Source: Chthonomonas sp. UBA2785 (GTDB lineage Bacteria; Armatimonadota; Fimbriimonadia; Fimbriimonadales; Fimbriimonadaceae). From it: a stretch of 64,000 nt of DNA. Within the stretch, counting starts at the first letter, position 1. Each line of letters begins with the position of its first letter. Positions 16,862-25,575 of the stretch are shown here, one piece after another. A program made the position numbers and the translations under genes. The DNA lies in assembly GCA_002352215.1 (NCBI GenBank), contig DEIB01000016.1:72684-136683 (forward strand), given 5' to 3'. Under the pieces are notes generated by a model that ran no database searches, was not told where the DNA came from, and saw only the letters and a list, made by a program, of their open reading frames with translations.

Positions 16862-17262
16862 CACAACGCCCCTTCCTCCGCCGGCTTTGGCCGAGAGAAG
16901 ACGATCGGCACTTGCAAGATTTCCTGCATCGCCAGGATCATAGTTGAGGCAAACATAAAACTGCGAAGCCACTTTTGACTAACGCCGGGAACTCTCAAGA
17001 GCTGGGTATCAATCAATATCTGGATTGCCATGGCCACCAAAATCGCCACCACGATCGGCGGCGCGCGGCACGTCTCCTTCACCGAGGCCCGGACCAGCAT
17101 AAGGGTGGTCAGCAGTGTCACAAAGAACCCAGCGGCCATCGCCGGGTTCTCAGCTCGAACGATCGCCTCCAAATACGCAACGAAGGGGAAGATCAGGCAA
17201 ACCGGGAAGAAGATCCACGCATTGGGGTTCGTCCGGATGTTCAGGCGCGTCCCTCCCTCCAT
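16861..17262 (-). CDS. Hypothetical multi-pass membrane protein
   Basis: The 133-aa protein has four likely membrane helices: AWIFFPVCLIFPFVAYLEA, AAGFFVTLLTTLMLV, IVVAILVAMAIQILI and FMFASTMILAMQEILQ. The loops between them are short and basic. It looks like a small integral membrane protein of unknown function. Downstream, a 42-codon single-helix ORF is coupled to its stop codon. No homologous family is recognised. The first ATG is used because it leaves a short charged N-terminus before helix 1. Confidence 0.6.
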   Translation of the reverse strand: MEGGTRLNIRTNPNAWIFFPVCLIFPFVAYLEAIVRAENPAMAAGFFVTLLTTLMLVRASVKETCRAPPIVVAILVAMAIQILIDTQLLRVPGVSQKWLRSFMFASTMILAMQEILQVPIVFSRPKPAEEGAL

Positions 17263-17310
17263 ATGCCCCTATTATAGTGAGCTTCCGCCCCCAAAGGGCA
17301 ACTCAATCGC

Positions 17311-18696
17311 TCAAGCCAGAGAAACCCGCACCACGCGGCGGCCAGCGTTGATCAGCGCCGCTTCGTCCCCGTAGGCCTGCGCGCGCATCAGGTCGGCAAA
17401 GCCGTACCCCCGCCCCGGAATCGGCACCTCGGCCGCCCCCTCGTCCACCACCAGCACGTGCAGGCCGTGGCGCGGCCCGCCCTTGTGATACTGCCCCGTG
17501 CTGTGCTGGTAGCGCGGCCCGTAGCCCAGGCTGCAGGGCGCCACTGCCCCCAGTTCGGCCTGCCACGCCCGAAGGGTCGCATCGTTCGCCGCCGTCTCGG
17601 CCACATAAGCCAAGATCGCCACGTAGCCCGCCCCCTCGGCCGCTACGCGCACCTCGTCCAGGGTCGCCAACGGCAACGAACTCGCCAGCACCTCCCCTTT
17701 TTCCAGTCGGGCAATCTGCAGGCGCGCCATATCTTTGGCCAGTTGCACATTGGGCTGATCGAACGGGTTGACCCCCAGCGCCGAACCGCACGCGGCCGTC
17801 GCCACCTGGAAGCCCATAAACTGCGCCCCCAATTCGGCCGGGGTTTGCGGCGCATAGCGCCCCAACTCAGCCCCATCACGCCCTTCCAAAACCAGAGCCT
17901 CACACGCATCATCCCGCACCGCCACCGGATACAAACCCGTGCCCAGCTTGCCCGTGCTCTCGGCCACCAGCTGCTCCAGCCACAGGGCAATCCCGTAGAA
18001 CCGCCCCGGCGCCCGCACAATCATCACGTCGTCGCCGGCCTTCACGCTCTCGGCCCACGCCAGGCCCATGGCCGCCGCCGCTTCCCACGAAGCATCCGGC
18101 AAGGCCCCGCCCTCCCGGAACGAGGCAAAATCCAACCCCGCCAGCGCCAAGGGCAGCAGCCCAAACACGCTCAGCACGGAGAACCGTCCGCCCACGCTCG
18201 GCACCCCGCGCCCAATGGCGGCCCAGCTTTCCTCGGTCGCCCGGCGTTCCAGCGCCGAACCCGGGTCCGTCACGGCCACAAACCGGCTGCCATCCCCTTC
18301 GCACCGTGCCCACAGGGCGGCCAGCGCGGCATCCACCTCAGCGGTGGAACCCGATTTGCTGGCAATCACGTAGCGGGAGGTCGCGGGGTCCAGGGCCAGC
18401 ACGCGTTGCACTTCGGCCGGGTGGGTGCTGTCCAAAATGTGCAGGCGCACCGGCGTGCCCAGGGCATCGCGCACGGCCAGGGCGCCCAGGCTGCTGCCGC
18501 CCATGCCCACCACCACAATGTCGGTGGCCCCACCGGCATCCAGGCCCGCCAGCCACGTCATCAGGGCGGGGTCGGGCAGGGCCAGGTCCACCCAGCCCAA
18601 ATAGGCCGCAGCGGCCGCCGCCACCTCGGGGTCGGCGCTAAACAGCGTGCCGTCCTTCGCCCGCAGCCGGGCCACCCACGCGGCCAATTCGCTCAC
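17311..18696 (-). CDS. pgi: Glucose-6-phosphate isomerase (short, fusion-type)
   Basis: The enzyme interconverts glucose-6-phosphate and fructose-6-phosphate. Seen in the sequence: VVVGMGGSSLG (about residues 60-70), SKSGSTAEVDA (about 112-122), NPFDQPNVQLAK (about 312-323) and the C-terminal HSTGQYHKGG. At 461 aa it is shorter than classical Pgi (about 550). It resembles the Pgi half of bacterial Tal-Pgi fusion proteins. Here the transaldolase is a separate gene whose stop overlaps this start by 4 bp, so the two halves are made from one message. It is the last gene of the rpiB-tal-pgi operon. Confidence 0.9.
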   Translation of the reverse strand: MSELAAWVARLRAKDGTLFSADPEVAAAAAAYLGWVDLALPDPALMTWLAGLDAGGATDIVVVGMGGSSLGALAVRDALGTPVRLHILDSTHPAEVQRVLALDPATSRYVIASKSGSTAEVDAALAALWARCEGDGSRFVAVTDPGSALERRATEESWAAIGRGVPSVGGRFSVLSVFGLLPLALAGLDFASFREGGALPDASWEAAAAMGLAWAESVKAGDDVMIVRAPGRFYGIALWLEQLVAESTGKLGTGLYPVAVRDDACEALVLEGRDGAELGRYAPQTPAELGAQFMGFQVATAACGSALGVNPFDQPNVQLAKDMARLQIARLEKGEVLASSLPLATLDEVRVAAEGAGYVAILAYVAETAANDATLRAWQAELGAVAPCSLGYGPRYQHSTGQYHKGGPRHGLHVLVVDEGAAEVPIPGRGYGFADLMRAQAYGDEAALINAGRRVVRVSLA

Positions 18697-19781
18697 GAGA
18701 GAACGGCCAGCCGCTTGGCGTCGATGCTGTTGATGAGCTTGTGGAACGGGTCCACGAACTTGGCCACGCCATCGGCTTCCAGTTCGGCGGCCACCGCTTC
18801 CATGTCAATCCCCAGTTCGGCGGCGCGGGCCAGCACCTGCGCGGCGGCGTCGGCCGATCCGGTCAGGCGGTCGACGGGTTGGCCGTCGTGCTTATAGGCT
18901 TCCAGGGTCGCGGCGGGGATGGTGTCCACGCTGTCCGGGCCCACCAGGGCTTCCACGTACATCAGCGGCGCGTAGTCGGGGTTCTTGGTGCTGGTGCTGG
19001 CCCACAGCACGCGCTGCTTCCAGGCACCTTCCGATTCCAATTGCTCCCACTTTGCACCCGAGAAGGCGGCGCGGAAATCGGCAAACGCACCCTGCGCATT
19101 GGCAATCGCGAGCTTGCCCTTCAAGTCCGGGGCACCCTTGGCGTCCAGTTGCGGGTCCAGCAAGGAGTCCACGCGGCTCACAAAGAAGCTCGCCACGCTG
19201 GCCACCTGCACGGGCTTGGCCTTGGCGGCGCGCTCCGTCATGGCCTCAATATAGGCGTCCATCACGGCCTGGTAGCGGCGGCGGCTAAAGAGCAGCGTCA
19301 CGTTCACCGGGATGCCGTCGGCCAGGCACTGCTGGATGGCGGGCAGCCCGGCCAGGGTCGCCGGAATCTTGATCATCACATTCGGGCGATCCACGGCGCG
19401 GTGCAGGCGGTGCGCATCCAGAATGGTGCCGTTGGTGTCGTTGGCCAGCAGGGGGCTCACTTCCAGGCTCACGTAGCCGTCCTGGCCGCCGCTGGCTTCC
19501 CACACCGGGCGCATCACGTCGGCGGCGTCTTGCACGTCGGCCACGGTCAGGATGTCGTAGATCTCCATCGCGGTCTTGCCTTCGGCGGCCAGCGCCCGGA
19601 TGGCGTCGTCGTAGAGGTCACTTTGGGCAATCGCTTGCTCAAAAATGGCGGGGTTGCTGGTCACGCCCAGCACGCCTTCGTCGCGCATCCGCGCCAGGGT
19701 GCCGTCATGGATCATGTCGCGGCGGATGTAGTCCAGCCAGGGGCTTTGGCCAAGCGAGGCCATCTTCTGCAGGGGGTTCAT
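18693..19781 (-). CDS. tal: Transaldolase
   Basis: Transaldolase moves a three-carbon unit between sugar phosphates in the non-oxidative pentose phosphate pathway. The 362-aa protein has the Schiff-base lysine motif NVMIKIPAT (about residues 136-144), the early TSNPAIFEQAI block and a late ASTSTKNPDY motif. This is the longer class found in Tal-Pgi enzymes. The ATG at 19781 lies 2 bp past the rpiB stop; a TTG two codons earlier would overlap it. Its stop overlaps pgi by 4 bp, indicating coupled translation of sugar phosphate enzymes. Confidence 0.93.
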   Translation of the reverse strand: MNPLQKMASLGQSPWLDYIRRDMIHDGTLARMRDEGVLGVTSNPAIFEQAIAQSDLYDDAIRALAAEGKTAMEIYDILTVADVQDAADVMRPVWEASGGQDGYVSLEVSPLLANDTNGTILDAHRLHRAVDRPNVMIKIPATLAGLPAIQQCLADGIPVNVTLLFSRRRYQAVMDAYIEAMTERAAKAKPVQVASVASFFVSRVDSLLDPQLDAKGAPDLKGKLAIANAQGAFADFRAAFSGAKWEQLESEGAWKQRVLWASTSTKNPDYAPLMYVEALVGPDSVDTIPAATLEAYKHDGQPVDRLTGSADAAAQVLARAAELGIDMEAVAAELEADGVAKFVDPFHKLINSIDAKRLAVLS

Positions 19782-19783
19782 AG

Positions 19784-20239
19784 TCAATTCTTTTGGTAGT
19801 CGGTTTCAATTTGGCGCACTTTGTTTAACCGGCGGATAAATCGCTCATCTTCCACAAACTGCGCTCCTAAAAAGGCGTGCATCAGGTCGCGCGCGACCTC
19901 AATGCCCAGGGTGCGCGCCCCCATCACCAATACATTCATGGCGTCGTGCTCCACGCCTTGGCGGGCGGCGTAGGCGTTCTCCACGTTCGCGGCCAGGGCA
20001 CCCGGCACCTTGTTGGCGGCGATGCTGGCGCCAATGCCACTCCCGCACAGCACAATGCCGCGATCCGCCCGGCCTTGGGCGACGGCTTCGGCCACCGCGC
20101 GCGCCGAATCGGGATAGTCCACCGAGGCGTCGCTGTGGGTGCCCACATCTTCCACCTCATGGCCCATGGCCGCCAGCTCTTGGCGGAGGATTTCCTTGTA
20201 GCCAAAGCCGGCATGGTCCGCGCCGATGACGATTCGCAT
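19784..20239 (-). CDS. rpiB: Ribose-5-phosphate isomerase B
   Basis: RpiB interconverts ribose-5-phosphate and ribulose-5-phosphate. The 151-aa length is normal. The family motifs are plain: IGADHAGFGYKE at the start, DYPDSARAVAEAV, CGSGIGASIAANKVPG (about residues 65-80, holding the catalytic Cys) and HDAMNVLVMGART. It is the first gene of an operon with tal and pgi that links the pentose phosphate pathway to glycolysis. It is divergent from speE, with only 23 bp between start codons, so the promoters must overlap or lie within the coding ends. Confidence 0.95.
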   Translation of the reverse strand: MRIVIGADHAGFGYKEILRQELAAMGHEVEDVGTHSDASVDYPDSARAVAEAVAQGRADRGIVLCGSGIGASIAANKVPGALAANVENAYAARQGVEHDAMNVLVMGARTLGIEVARDLMHAFLGAQFVEDERFIRRLNKVRQIETDYQKN

Positions 20240-20262
20240 GAAAGGCTAGTTTATCCAGGGGC

Positions 20263-21183
20263 ATGGCCGACTTCAGGGGTATGGGTACTCTCCCGCCTAT
20301 GGGCCACGGCCTCTCTGGTGGTTTTCTTGAGTACCCGATTCGGGGGGATCGTTTTGCGCATCGCGTGGCCGTGCAGGAGCATGTGGCTTCCTTCACCTCG
20401 CCCTTCCAAACGATTGATCTGGTGCGTAGCGATGCCTTCGGGCAAATGCTGCTTCTGGATGGTCACATTCAGCTCACCGAACTCGACGAAGGCCTCTACC
20501 ACGCGGGGCTCGTCAATGTGCCGCTGGCCAACCTGGCCGCCCCCCGGCGCGCCTTGGTGATTGGCGGCGGCGACGGCGGCGCCATCCGCCAGCTGATGAC
20601 TGACATCGCCCTGGAGCAGGTGGATATGGTGGAGATTGACGAGGGCGTCATCCAGGTCACCAAGGAGAACTGGCCCGCCCTGGCCGGGAACGCCTGGGAC
20701 GACCCCCGCCTGCACCTCACCATCGGCGACGCCTTCCCTTACGTCAAGGAAGCTCAGAACCAGTACGACCTTATTGTGGTGGACAGCACCGACACCTACG
20801 AGGATGAGGAGGGCGAACTGAGCGAGGCCCTGTTCACCGCCGCGTTCTATCGCGATTTGGCGCGGATTCTGAACCCCAGCGGGTTGGTCGTCACGCAATC
20901 GGACAACGCCCTGTTCTGCCCCTACGGCCGCGAGAACACGGTGGCGCAGCTTGGCCAAGTCTTCCCGGTAGTGCAGACCTACCACCTCGCCATCCCGTCG
21001 TTCGGGGGCCCCAGCGCCTACGTGGTGGCTAGCCACGGGGTGCGCCTCGCCTCGCGGGCGGAAGATGTCCGCCGCCCGGACCAACTCGCCCAAGCGGGCA
21101 TCGCCCCGGCCATTTACGATGCAGCGTTCGCCGAGTTGCCCTACCGCCAGTTAGCGGGCAATGTGCAGGTGCCAACGGCATGA
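20263..21183 (+). CDS. speE: Spermidine synthase (polyamine aminopropyltransferase)
   Basis: SpeE transfers the aminopropyl group of decarboxylated SAM to putrescine. The sequence shows VIGGGDGGAIRQL (about residues 98-110), VEIDEGVIQ, VVDSTDTYEDEE and QSDNALFCPYG, in standard order. At 306 aa it is slightly long, with a 12-18 residue leader; ATGs at 20281 and 20299 are alternatives. The partner enzyme SpeD, which makes decarboxylated SAM, is encoded 16 kb away. The 3' end overlaps coaD by 4 bp (ATGA). Confidence 0.92.
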   Translation: MADFRGMGTLPPMGHGLSGGFLEYPIRGDRFAHRVAVQEHVASFTSPFQTIDLVRSDAFGQMLLLDGHIQLTELDEGLYHAGLVNVPLANLAAPRRALVIGGGDGGAIRQLMTDIALEQVDMVEIDEGVIQVTKENWPALAGNAWDDPRLHLTIGDAFPYVKEAQNQYDLIVVDSTDTYEDEEGELSEALFTAAFYRDLARILNPSGLVVTQSDNALFCPYGRENTVAQLGQVFPVVQTYHLAIPSFGGPSAYVVASHGVRLASRAEDVRRPDQLAQAGIAPAIYDAAFAELPYRQLAGNVQVPTA

Positions 21184-21677
21184 CCCGGCGCGCCATCTAT
21201 GCGGGCTCCTTCGACCCGCCCACCCTCGGCCACCTCGATCTCATCCAGCGATCGAGCGAGCTGTTCGATCAACTCATCGTGGCAGTGGGGATCAACACCT
21301 CCAAGACACCGTTTCTCTCCCTGGACGAGCGCATCGCCTTGCTCACAGAAATGGCGGAACCCTATACAAATGTGACCATTGCCGCCTTCGATGGGCTTTT
21401 GGTCCACTTTGCGCGCCAGCAGGACTGCCGGATTTTGGTGCGGGGTCTTCGCGCCGTCACCGACTTCGATTACGAGTTCCGCGTGGCCCTGGCCAACCGC
21501 AAGCTCGCCCCGGAGATCGAAACCACGTTCCTGCTTGCCCGTGAGGAGTACTCATTCCTGGCTAGCAGCGTGGTCCGCGAGGTCGCAACCCTGGGCGGAG
21601 ACGTCTCCCTTTTTGTCCCGCCGAGCGTAAAAGCTAGCATTCAGACCCGTTTCCCCGCAAAAAGAGCGACGGAATGA
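21180..21677 (+). CDS. coaD: Phosphopantetheine adenylyltransferase
   Basis: CoaD joins ATP and 4'-phosphopantetheine to dephospho-CoA in coenzyme A synthesis. The 165-aa protein has the nucleotidyltransferase motif AGSFDPPTLGHLDLI (about residues 8-22), with the usual T-x-G-H signature. RGLRAVTDFDYE and the C-terminal EYSFLASSVVREVA (ISSS-type motif) follow. Length is normal. Its start overlaps the speE stop. A coiled-coil protein of the type often found after coaD follows 44 bp later. Confidence 0.95.
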   Translation: MTRRAIYAGSFDPPTLGHLDLIQRSSELFDQLIVAVGINTSKTPFLSLDERIALLTEMAEPYTNVTIAAFDGLLVHFARQQDCRILVRGLRAVTDFDYEFRVALANRKLAPEIETTFLLAREEYSFLASSVVREVATLGGDVSLFVPPSVKASIQTRFPAKRATE

Positions 21678-21721
21678 GGTTCTCCAACGTGTTACACTTA
21701 GAAGAACCGTTTAGGTGATCC

Positions 21722-22282
21722 ATGGCTTATCGTATTGATCCCGCAACGGATGTCTTGGCTTTGATCGAAAGTCTGAACCAAGAGATTCTGAGTGTGAAGC
21801 ATCTGGGACCGGTCGCGTTTGGCTTCCGGCCCGATCACTTCTCCATGAGTTTGCAGCAAATCCGGACGTGCCTTCCGCGCGAAGTCCGAGAACAAGCCAG
21901 CATGGCCCGCGAACGCGAGCGCATCATCACTGATGCCCAAGCCGAGTCGGACGCCCTCCTGGACTTTGCCCGCAAGGAAGCCTCGCGCCTGGTGGAAGAA
22001 GCCACGGCCGAAGCCGAACGCCTGCGCCAGCAAGCTCAACTGGAGCGCGACCAGATGCTGGCCCAAAGCGAAATCTTGAAGATTGCCAAGGCCCAAGTGG
22101 CTGAGATGAAGCAAGACGCCGAACGCGAAGCGAAGGAAATGCGACGCGGCGCTGACCGTTACGCTTTCGACACCCTGCACAACCTCGAAGATGTGGTGGC
22201 CAAGGTGCTCCAAACCATCGAGCGCGGCAAGAGCAGCATCGAAACCGAAGAAGTTCCCCGCGAACGGGTCCGCCTCGGCTAG
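21722..22282 (+). CDS. Coiled-coil protein following coaD
   Basis: The 186-aa protein has a folded N-terminal part (about 60 residues, including IESLNQEILSVKHLG). After it comes a continuous charged coiled coil (about 60-150) full of Ala, Glu, Arg and Gln (EREREIITDAQAESDALL-like heptads). Comparable proteins are often labelled ATP synthase subunit b-like or DivIVA-like because of the coiled coil, but the specific DivIVA start is missing. An AGGTGA Shine-Dalgarno sequence precedes the ATG. A scaffold or cell-envelope role is possible; no function is claimed. Confidence 0.7.
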   Translation: MAYRIDPATDVLALIESLNQEILSVKHLGPVAFGFRPDHFSMSLQQIRTCLPREVREQASMARERERIITDAQAESDALLDFARKEASRLVEEATAEAERLRQQAQLERDQMLAQSEILKIAKAQVAEMKQDAEREAKEMRRGADRYAFDTLHNLEDVVAKVLQTIERGKSSIETEEVPRERVRLG

Positions 22283-22297
22283 TCTCCCCTTCCCCTC

Positions 22298-22693
22298 GTG
22301 AACGTCAGTCCCTCCGACTTCCTCGCCGTATTCCTCGGTGCGGGCATCGGGGGGACGCTTCGTTTTGCCCTGGGCCTCGGGGCGCGGGCGGCCGGCTGGC
22401 CGCTCGGGGCGGGCACCCTGCTCATCAACCTTCTGGGCTCATTTCTCATTGGGGTCGCGGCGGCACTGCTCAGCCAGCGCTCCCCCATGGCGTCGGCGTT
22501 CTTCATCACGGGGCTGCTGGGCGGGTTCACCACCTTCTCCGCTCTGAGCTTTGAGATCGTGGCCCTGGCCACCAGCGGGCGCGTGGGGCAGGCCGTCACG
22601 TGGGCGTTCCTCAGCCTCGCGGGCGGGCCGCTTTTGGCCGCGGTGGGGTACCGCGTTACCTCGGGCCAGTGGGTTCTGCCTGCGGCTGGGTAA
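22298..22693 (+). CDS. crcB: Fluoride ion channel CrcB/FluC
   Basis: Fluc channels export fluoride from the cytoplasm as dual-topology dimers. The 131-aa protein has four hydrophobic helices and the family motifs GGTLRFALG, GTLLINLLGSFLIG (about residues 37-50, with the key Asn) and GLLGGFTTFSALS (about 72-84). It starts with GTG, 15 bp after the coiled-coil gene. No fluoride riboswitch is visible in that short gap. A single copy in the window would have to work as a homodimer. Confidence 0.9.
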   Translation: MNVSPSDFLAVFLGAGIGGTLRFALGLGARAAGWPLGAGTLLINLLGSFLIGVAAALLSQRSPMASAFFITGLLGGFTTFSALSFEIVALATSGRVGQAVTWAFLSLAGGPLLAAVGYRVTSGQWVLPAAG

Positions 22694-22706
22694 AACCACA
22701 AGCGGA

Positions 22707-23981
22707 ATGCAGCGTCCCATCGTCATTGTTGGCGCCGGCCTCGCGGGCTTGGTTTGTGCGCGTCACCTCTTTCGACGCGGCCATGAGGTCCTGATTGTGG
22801 AAGCCGGGGATCGGCCCGGTGGACGCCTCCGCACCGATAAGGTGGACGGATTTACGCTGGACCAAGGGTTCCAGGTGTATCTCAACGAGTACCCGCACAC
22901 CGAAGCCGAACTGAACGAAGGCGCCCTCGGCCTGCGCGCGTTTGAGCCCGGCTGCCTGGTGCGATGGGACAACACCGACCACGAAGTGAACCGTGACGCC
23001 GTGCTGGCCATGGCGATGAGCACCTACCTCTCCAACCTCGACAAGATCCGGCTGCTGACCATGAGCCGCGAACTGGCCGAGATGGACGTGGACGAGATCC
23101 TGGCCATGGAGGACGACACCGCCGAGCATGCGCTCCGGGTGCGGGGCTTCAGCGATCGCGTGATTGACCGCTTCTTCCGCCCCTTCTTCGGCGGCGTGTT
23201 CCTCGATCGCTCGCTGCAGGTCAGCTGGCGGCAATTCGCCTTCATCTGGCGCACGATGAACGCCGGGGATGTGAGCATCCCGCAGGCGGGCATGGAAGCC
23301 ATTCCCAAGCAAATCGCCGCCGATTTGCCGGCGCGGGTCTTCCGATTTGGCGCCCGCGTGAGCGACTTGGTGCGCGATGGAGGCCAGGTGACGGGTGTGC
23401 GCCTCGTCAATGGCGAGGTGATTGACGCGGAAATGGTGGTGGTCGCGACCGACGCCCGAGCGGCCAAGTCGCTCACCGGCATCGCGAGCATCCCCGACGA
23501 GTTCCACGGCAGCACGACGATCTATTACGCCGCGCCCGAGCGCCCGGTGGATGACCCCGTGCTGGTCGCCAATGGCAACCGCCCCGTGCGACTCAACCAC
23601 TTTGTCTGCCTCAGCCGCATCGCTCCCCAGCGAGGCAATGGCACCGAACACCTCATCTCGGCGACCGTGCTGGGCGTGCCTGAACTCTCCGACGATAGCC
23701 TGGCCCACACCGTGCGGTACGAGATCCAAAGCTGGTACCCCAAGACTGCCATCACCAACTGGCGACCGCTCCGCGTGGACCGCGTGCCTTACGCGCAATT
23801 GGTGCAGCGGCCCGGGTTCCAGCAGCAGTGGCCCAGCGAGCGCACGGACACCGAAGGCTTGGTGCTGGCGGGCGAATTCTGCGCCAACAGCAGTATTGAC
23901 GGCGCCGTATTGAGCGGTCGCCGCGCCGCCGACGTGGTTTCAGCGGCCCTGGCCCCTGCCACAGCGGGCACCACCGCGTGA
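22707..23981 (+). CDS. FAD-dependent amine oxidase/desaturase-like oxidoreductase
   Basis: The 424-aa protein opens with a dinucleotide-binding fold (VIVGAGLAGLVCARHLFRRG, residues 5-24) and a GDRPGGRLRT motif. It closes with an FAD-binding segment (LVLAGEFCANSSIDGAVLSG, about residues 385-404). This is the architecture of flavin amine oxidases, protoporphyrinogen oxidases and carotenoid desaturases. Substrate cannot be told. The ATG at 22707 fits the fold; the open frame extends further upstream only inside crcB. The next gene overlaps by 4 bp and encodes a second, shorter FAD enzyme, so they may act in one pathway. Confidence 0.8.
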   Translation: MQRPIVIVGAGLAGLVCARHLFRRGHEVLIVEAGDRPGGRLRTDKVDGFTLDQGFQVYLNEYPHTEAELNEGALGLRAFEPGCLVRWDNTDHEVNRDAVLAMAMSTYLSNLDKIRLLTMSRELAEMDVDEILAMEDDTAEHALRVRGFSDRVIDRFFRPFFGGVFLDRSLQVSWRQFAFIWRTMNAGDVSIPQAGMEAIPKQIAADLPARVFRFGARVSDLVRDGGQVTGVRLVNGEVIDAEMVVVATDARAAKSLTGIASIPDEFHGSTTIYYAAPERPVDDPVLVANGNRPVRLNHFVCLSRIAPQRGNGTEHLISATVLGVPELSDDSLAHTVRYEIQSWYPKTAITNWRPLRVDRVPYAQLVQRPGFQQQWPSERTDTEGLVLAGEFCANSSIDGAVLSGRRAADVVSAALAPATAGTTA

Positions 23982-24952
23982 AAGTCGCCATCATCGGGGC
24001 TGGGTTTGCGGGGCTCGCGTGTGCGCGGGTCCTGCGCCAAAACGGCCTCGCCCCGGTGATCTACGAGAAGAGCCACGTGCTGGGCGGGCGGGCCGCCACT
24101 CGCCGCAACGGCGAGTACCTCTTCGATACCGGGGCTACCAGCATTTCGCCGCGCGGCCTCGCCATCGATAAGGTGATGCGAGAAGAAATCTCCACCGAAG
24201 GTTTGGTGCACATTGAGCGGCCGATCCACGTTCACTCGATGGGGCGCATTTCCGCTGGCGACCCGATGAAGAATCGTATTGAGCGGTACGTCTACACCGA
24301 CGGCATCAACGTTCTGGCCCGCCGCCTGGGTGAGGGCCTCGACATCCGCATGCAGACCCTGGTGGAGCGCATCGACCGCCTCCCCGCCGGGGGCTACGAA
24401 ATCCTGGGCGACACCTACGACCGCGTGGTGCTGGCCGTGCCCCTGCCCCAGGCGCAAGCGCTGCTGGAGAGCGCGGGCGACCCCCGCCGGGTGACCGCCG
24501 CCACTTACCGCCCCTGCCTGAGCGTGCTGCTGGGCTACGCCGCGCCCTTCGCGGGCAACTTCTTTGCCGTCATTGACCCCGAACAACGCCACCCCCTCAC
24601 CTGGCTGAGCGTGGAGAGTGCCAAGTGCGCGGGCCGCGCTCCTGAAGGCCATTCGGCGATGGTGGCGCAGATGAGCCCCGACTACAGCCGCAGCCGCTAC
24701 GACGCCCCGGACGAGCAGATCATCCATGAGACCGCCAAGGATGTGGAGCGGCTGCTGGGCGCGGAATTCAGCACACCCGTAGCCAGCGACGTGAAGCGTT
24801 GGCGCTACAGCCAACCCGAGGCCACCATTGCCTACGAGACGCTGAACCCGCGACTGACCGACCTCTACGTGTGCGGCGATGGCACGCGGGGGGGACGTTT
24901 GGAGTTCGCCTACGAATCGGGCCTGCAGGCCGCCGCGTCTGTACTGAGATGA
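23978..24952 (+). CDS. Renalase-like FAD-dependent oxidoreductase
   Basis: This 324-aa protein has an N-terminal FAD-binding loop (VAIIGAGFAGLACARVL), GGRAATRR and a C-terminal VCGDGTRGGRLEFAYESG segment. These are typical of the renalase-like/NAD(P)-binding amine oxidase group. The GTG start lies within the stop of the preceding oxidoreductase gene (GTGA), and its own stop overlaps the next start (ATGA), so three genes are translationally coupled. Substrate is unknown. The reduced size suggests oxidation of a small molecule rather than a carotenoid. Confidence 0.8.
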   Translation: MKVAIIGAGFAGLACARVLRQNGLAPVIYEKSHVLGGRAATRRNGEYLFDTGATSISPRGLAIDKVMREEISTEGLVHIERPIHVHSMGRISAGDPMKNRIERYVYTDGINVLARRLGEGLDIRMQTLVERIDRLPAGGYEILGDTYDRVVLAVPLPQAQALLESAGDPRRVTAATYRPCLSVLLGYAAPFAGNFFAVIDPEQRHPLTWLSVESAKCAGRAPEGHSAMVAQMSPDYSRSRYDAPDEQIIHETAKDVERLLGAEFSTPVASDVKRWRYSQPEATIAYETLNPRLTDLYVCGDGTRGGRLEFAYESGLQAAASVLR

Positions 24953-25566
24953 TGCTTGCCCTGGCCTTACTCGCCCCGCCTCCGGCCACCGAGTCCATCG
25001 GTTTGGTCGGAACCTCGCAAGGGGTGCCGGTTAAGGGCATTCTCACCCGCTCCGTGCAAGCCGACCGTAGCCTGCTAAGCACGCTCGAACTCACGCTGAT
25101 GCCGCCGGGGCAAGACCCCATCATCGTGCGGCAAGAAACGCACCTCAAGTCCGACGGGCAGCCCTTGCGCAAATTGCAAAGCGTCGTGCAGGGCACCACC
25201 CGCACCTCATTTGCGGCCACCTTTGACCGGCGTGACGCCCAATGGCAGGGCCCCCCGGGCATGCCCGCATTCAAGGTGCCCGCCCCCCGTGACACCGAGA
25301 TTCGGGCGCGGTCCGATTTCTGGTTCCTCACCGAGCGCCCCGAAGTCGGCGCGAAGTGGGTGTACCACCGCTTTGTGACCGACAAAGGCCAGTGGGAGGC
25401 CACGGTGGTGGAATACAAGGGCCCCGTGAGCATTAAGTGGAACGGACAAGACGTGCCCGCCCACCGCGTGGTGAGTGGCGACGCCGTGGCCGACCTGGAC
25501 GACCGAGGCATGCCCTTGCAACTGGATTCGCCGCAGGGCAAACTCACCCGCGCCGTTCCCGAGTAA
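24949..25566 (+). CDS. Hypothetical exported protein
   Basis: A 205-aa protein with a short hydrophobic N-terminus (MMLALALLAPPPA) that may be a signal peptide. A beta-rich body follows with WVYHRFVTDKGQWEATVVEY and VSIKWNGQDVPAHRV. It looks like a periplasmic or outer-surface protein, but I recognise no family. The start overlaps the renalase-like gene by 4 bp. The frame extends upstream without a good start, so the ATG at the overlap is preferred. dapB begins 9 bp after its stop. Confidence 0.6.
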   Translation: MMLALALLAPPPATESIGLVGTSQGVPVKGILTRSVQADRSLLSTLELTLMPPGQDPIIVRQETHLKSDGQPLRKLQSVVQGTTRTSFAATFDRRDAQWQGPPGMPAFKVPAPRDTEIRARSDFWFLTERPEVGAKWVYHRFVTDKGQWEATVVEYKGPVSIKWNGQDVPAHRVVSGDAVADLDDRGMPLQLDSPQGKLTRAVPE

Positions 25567-25575
25567 TCTCGGGGT

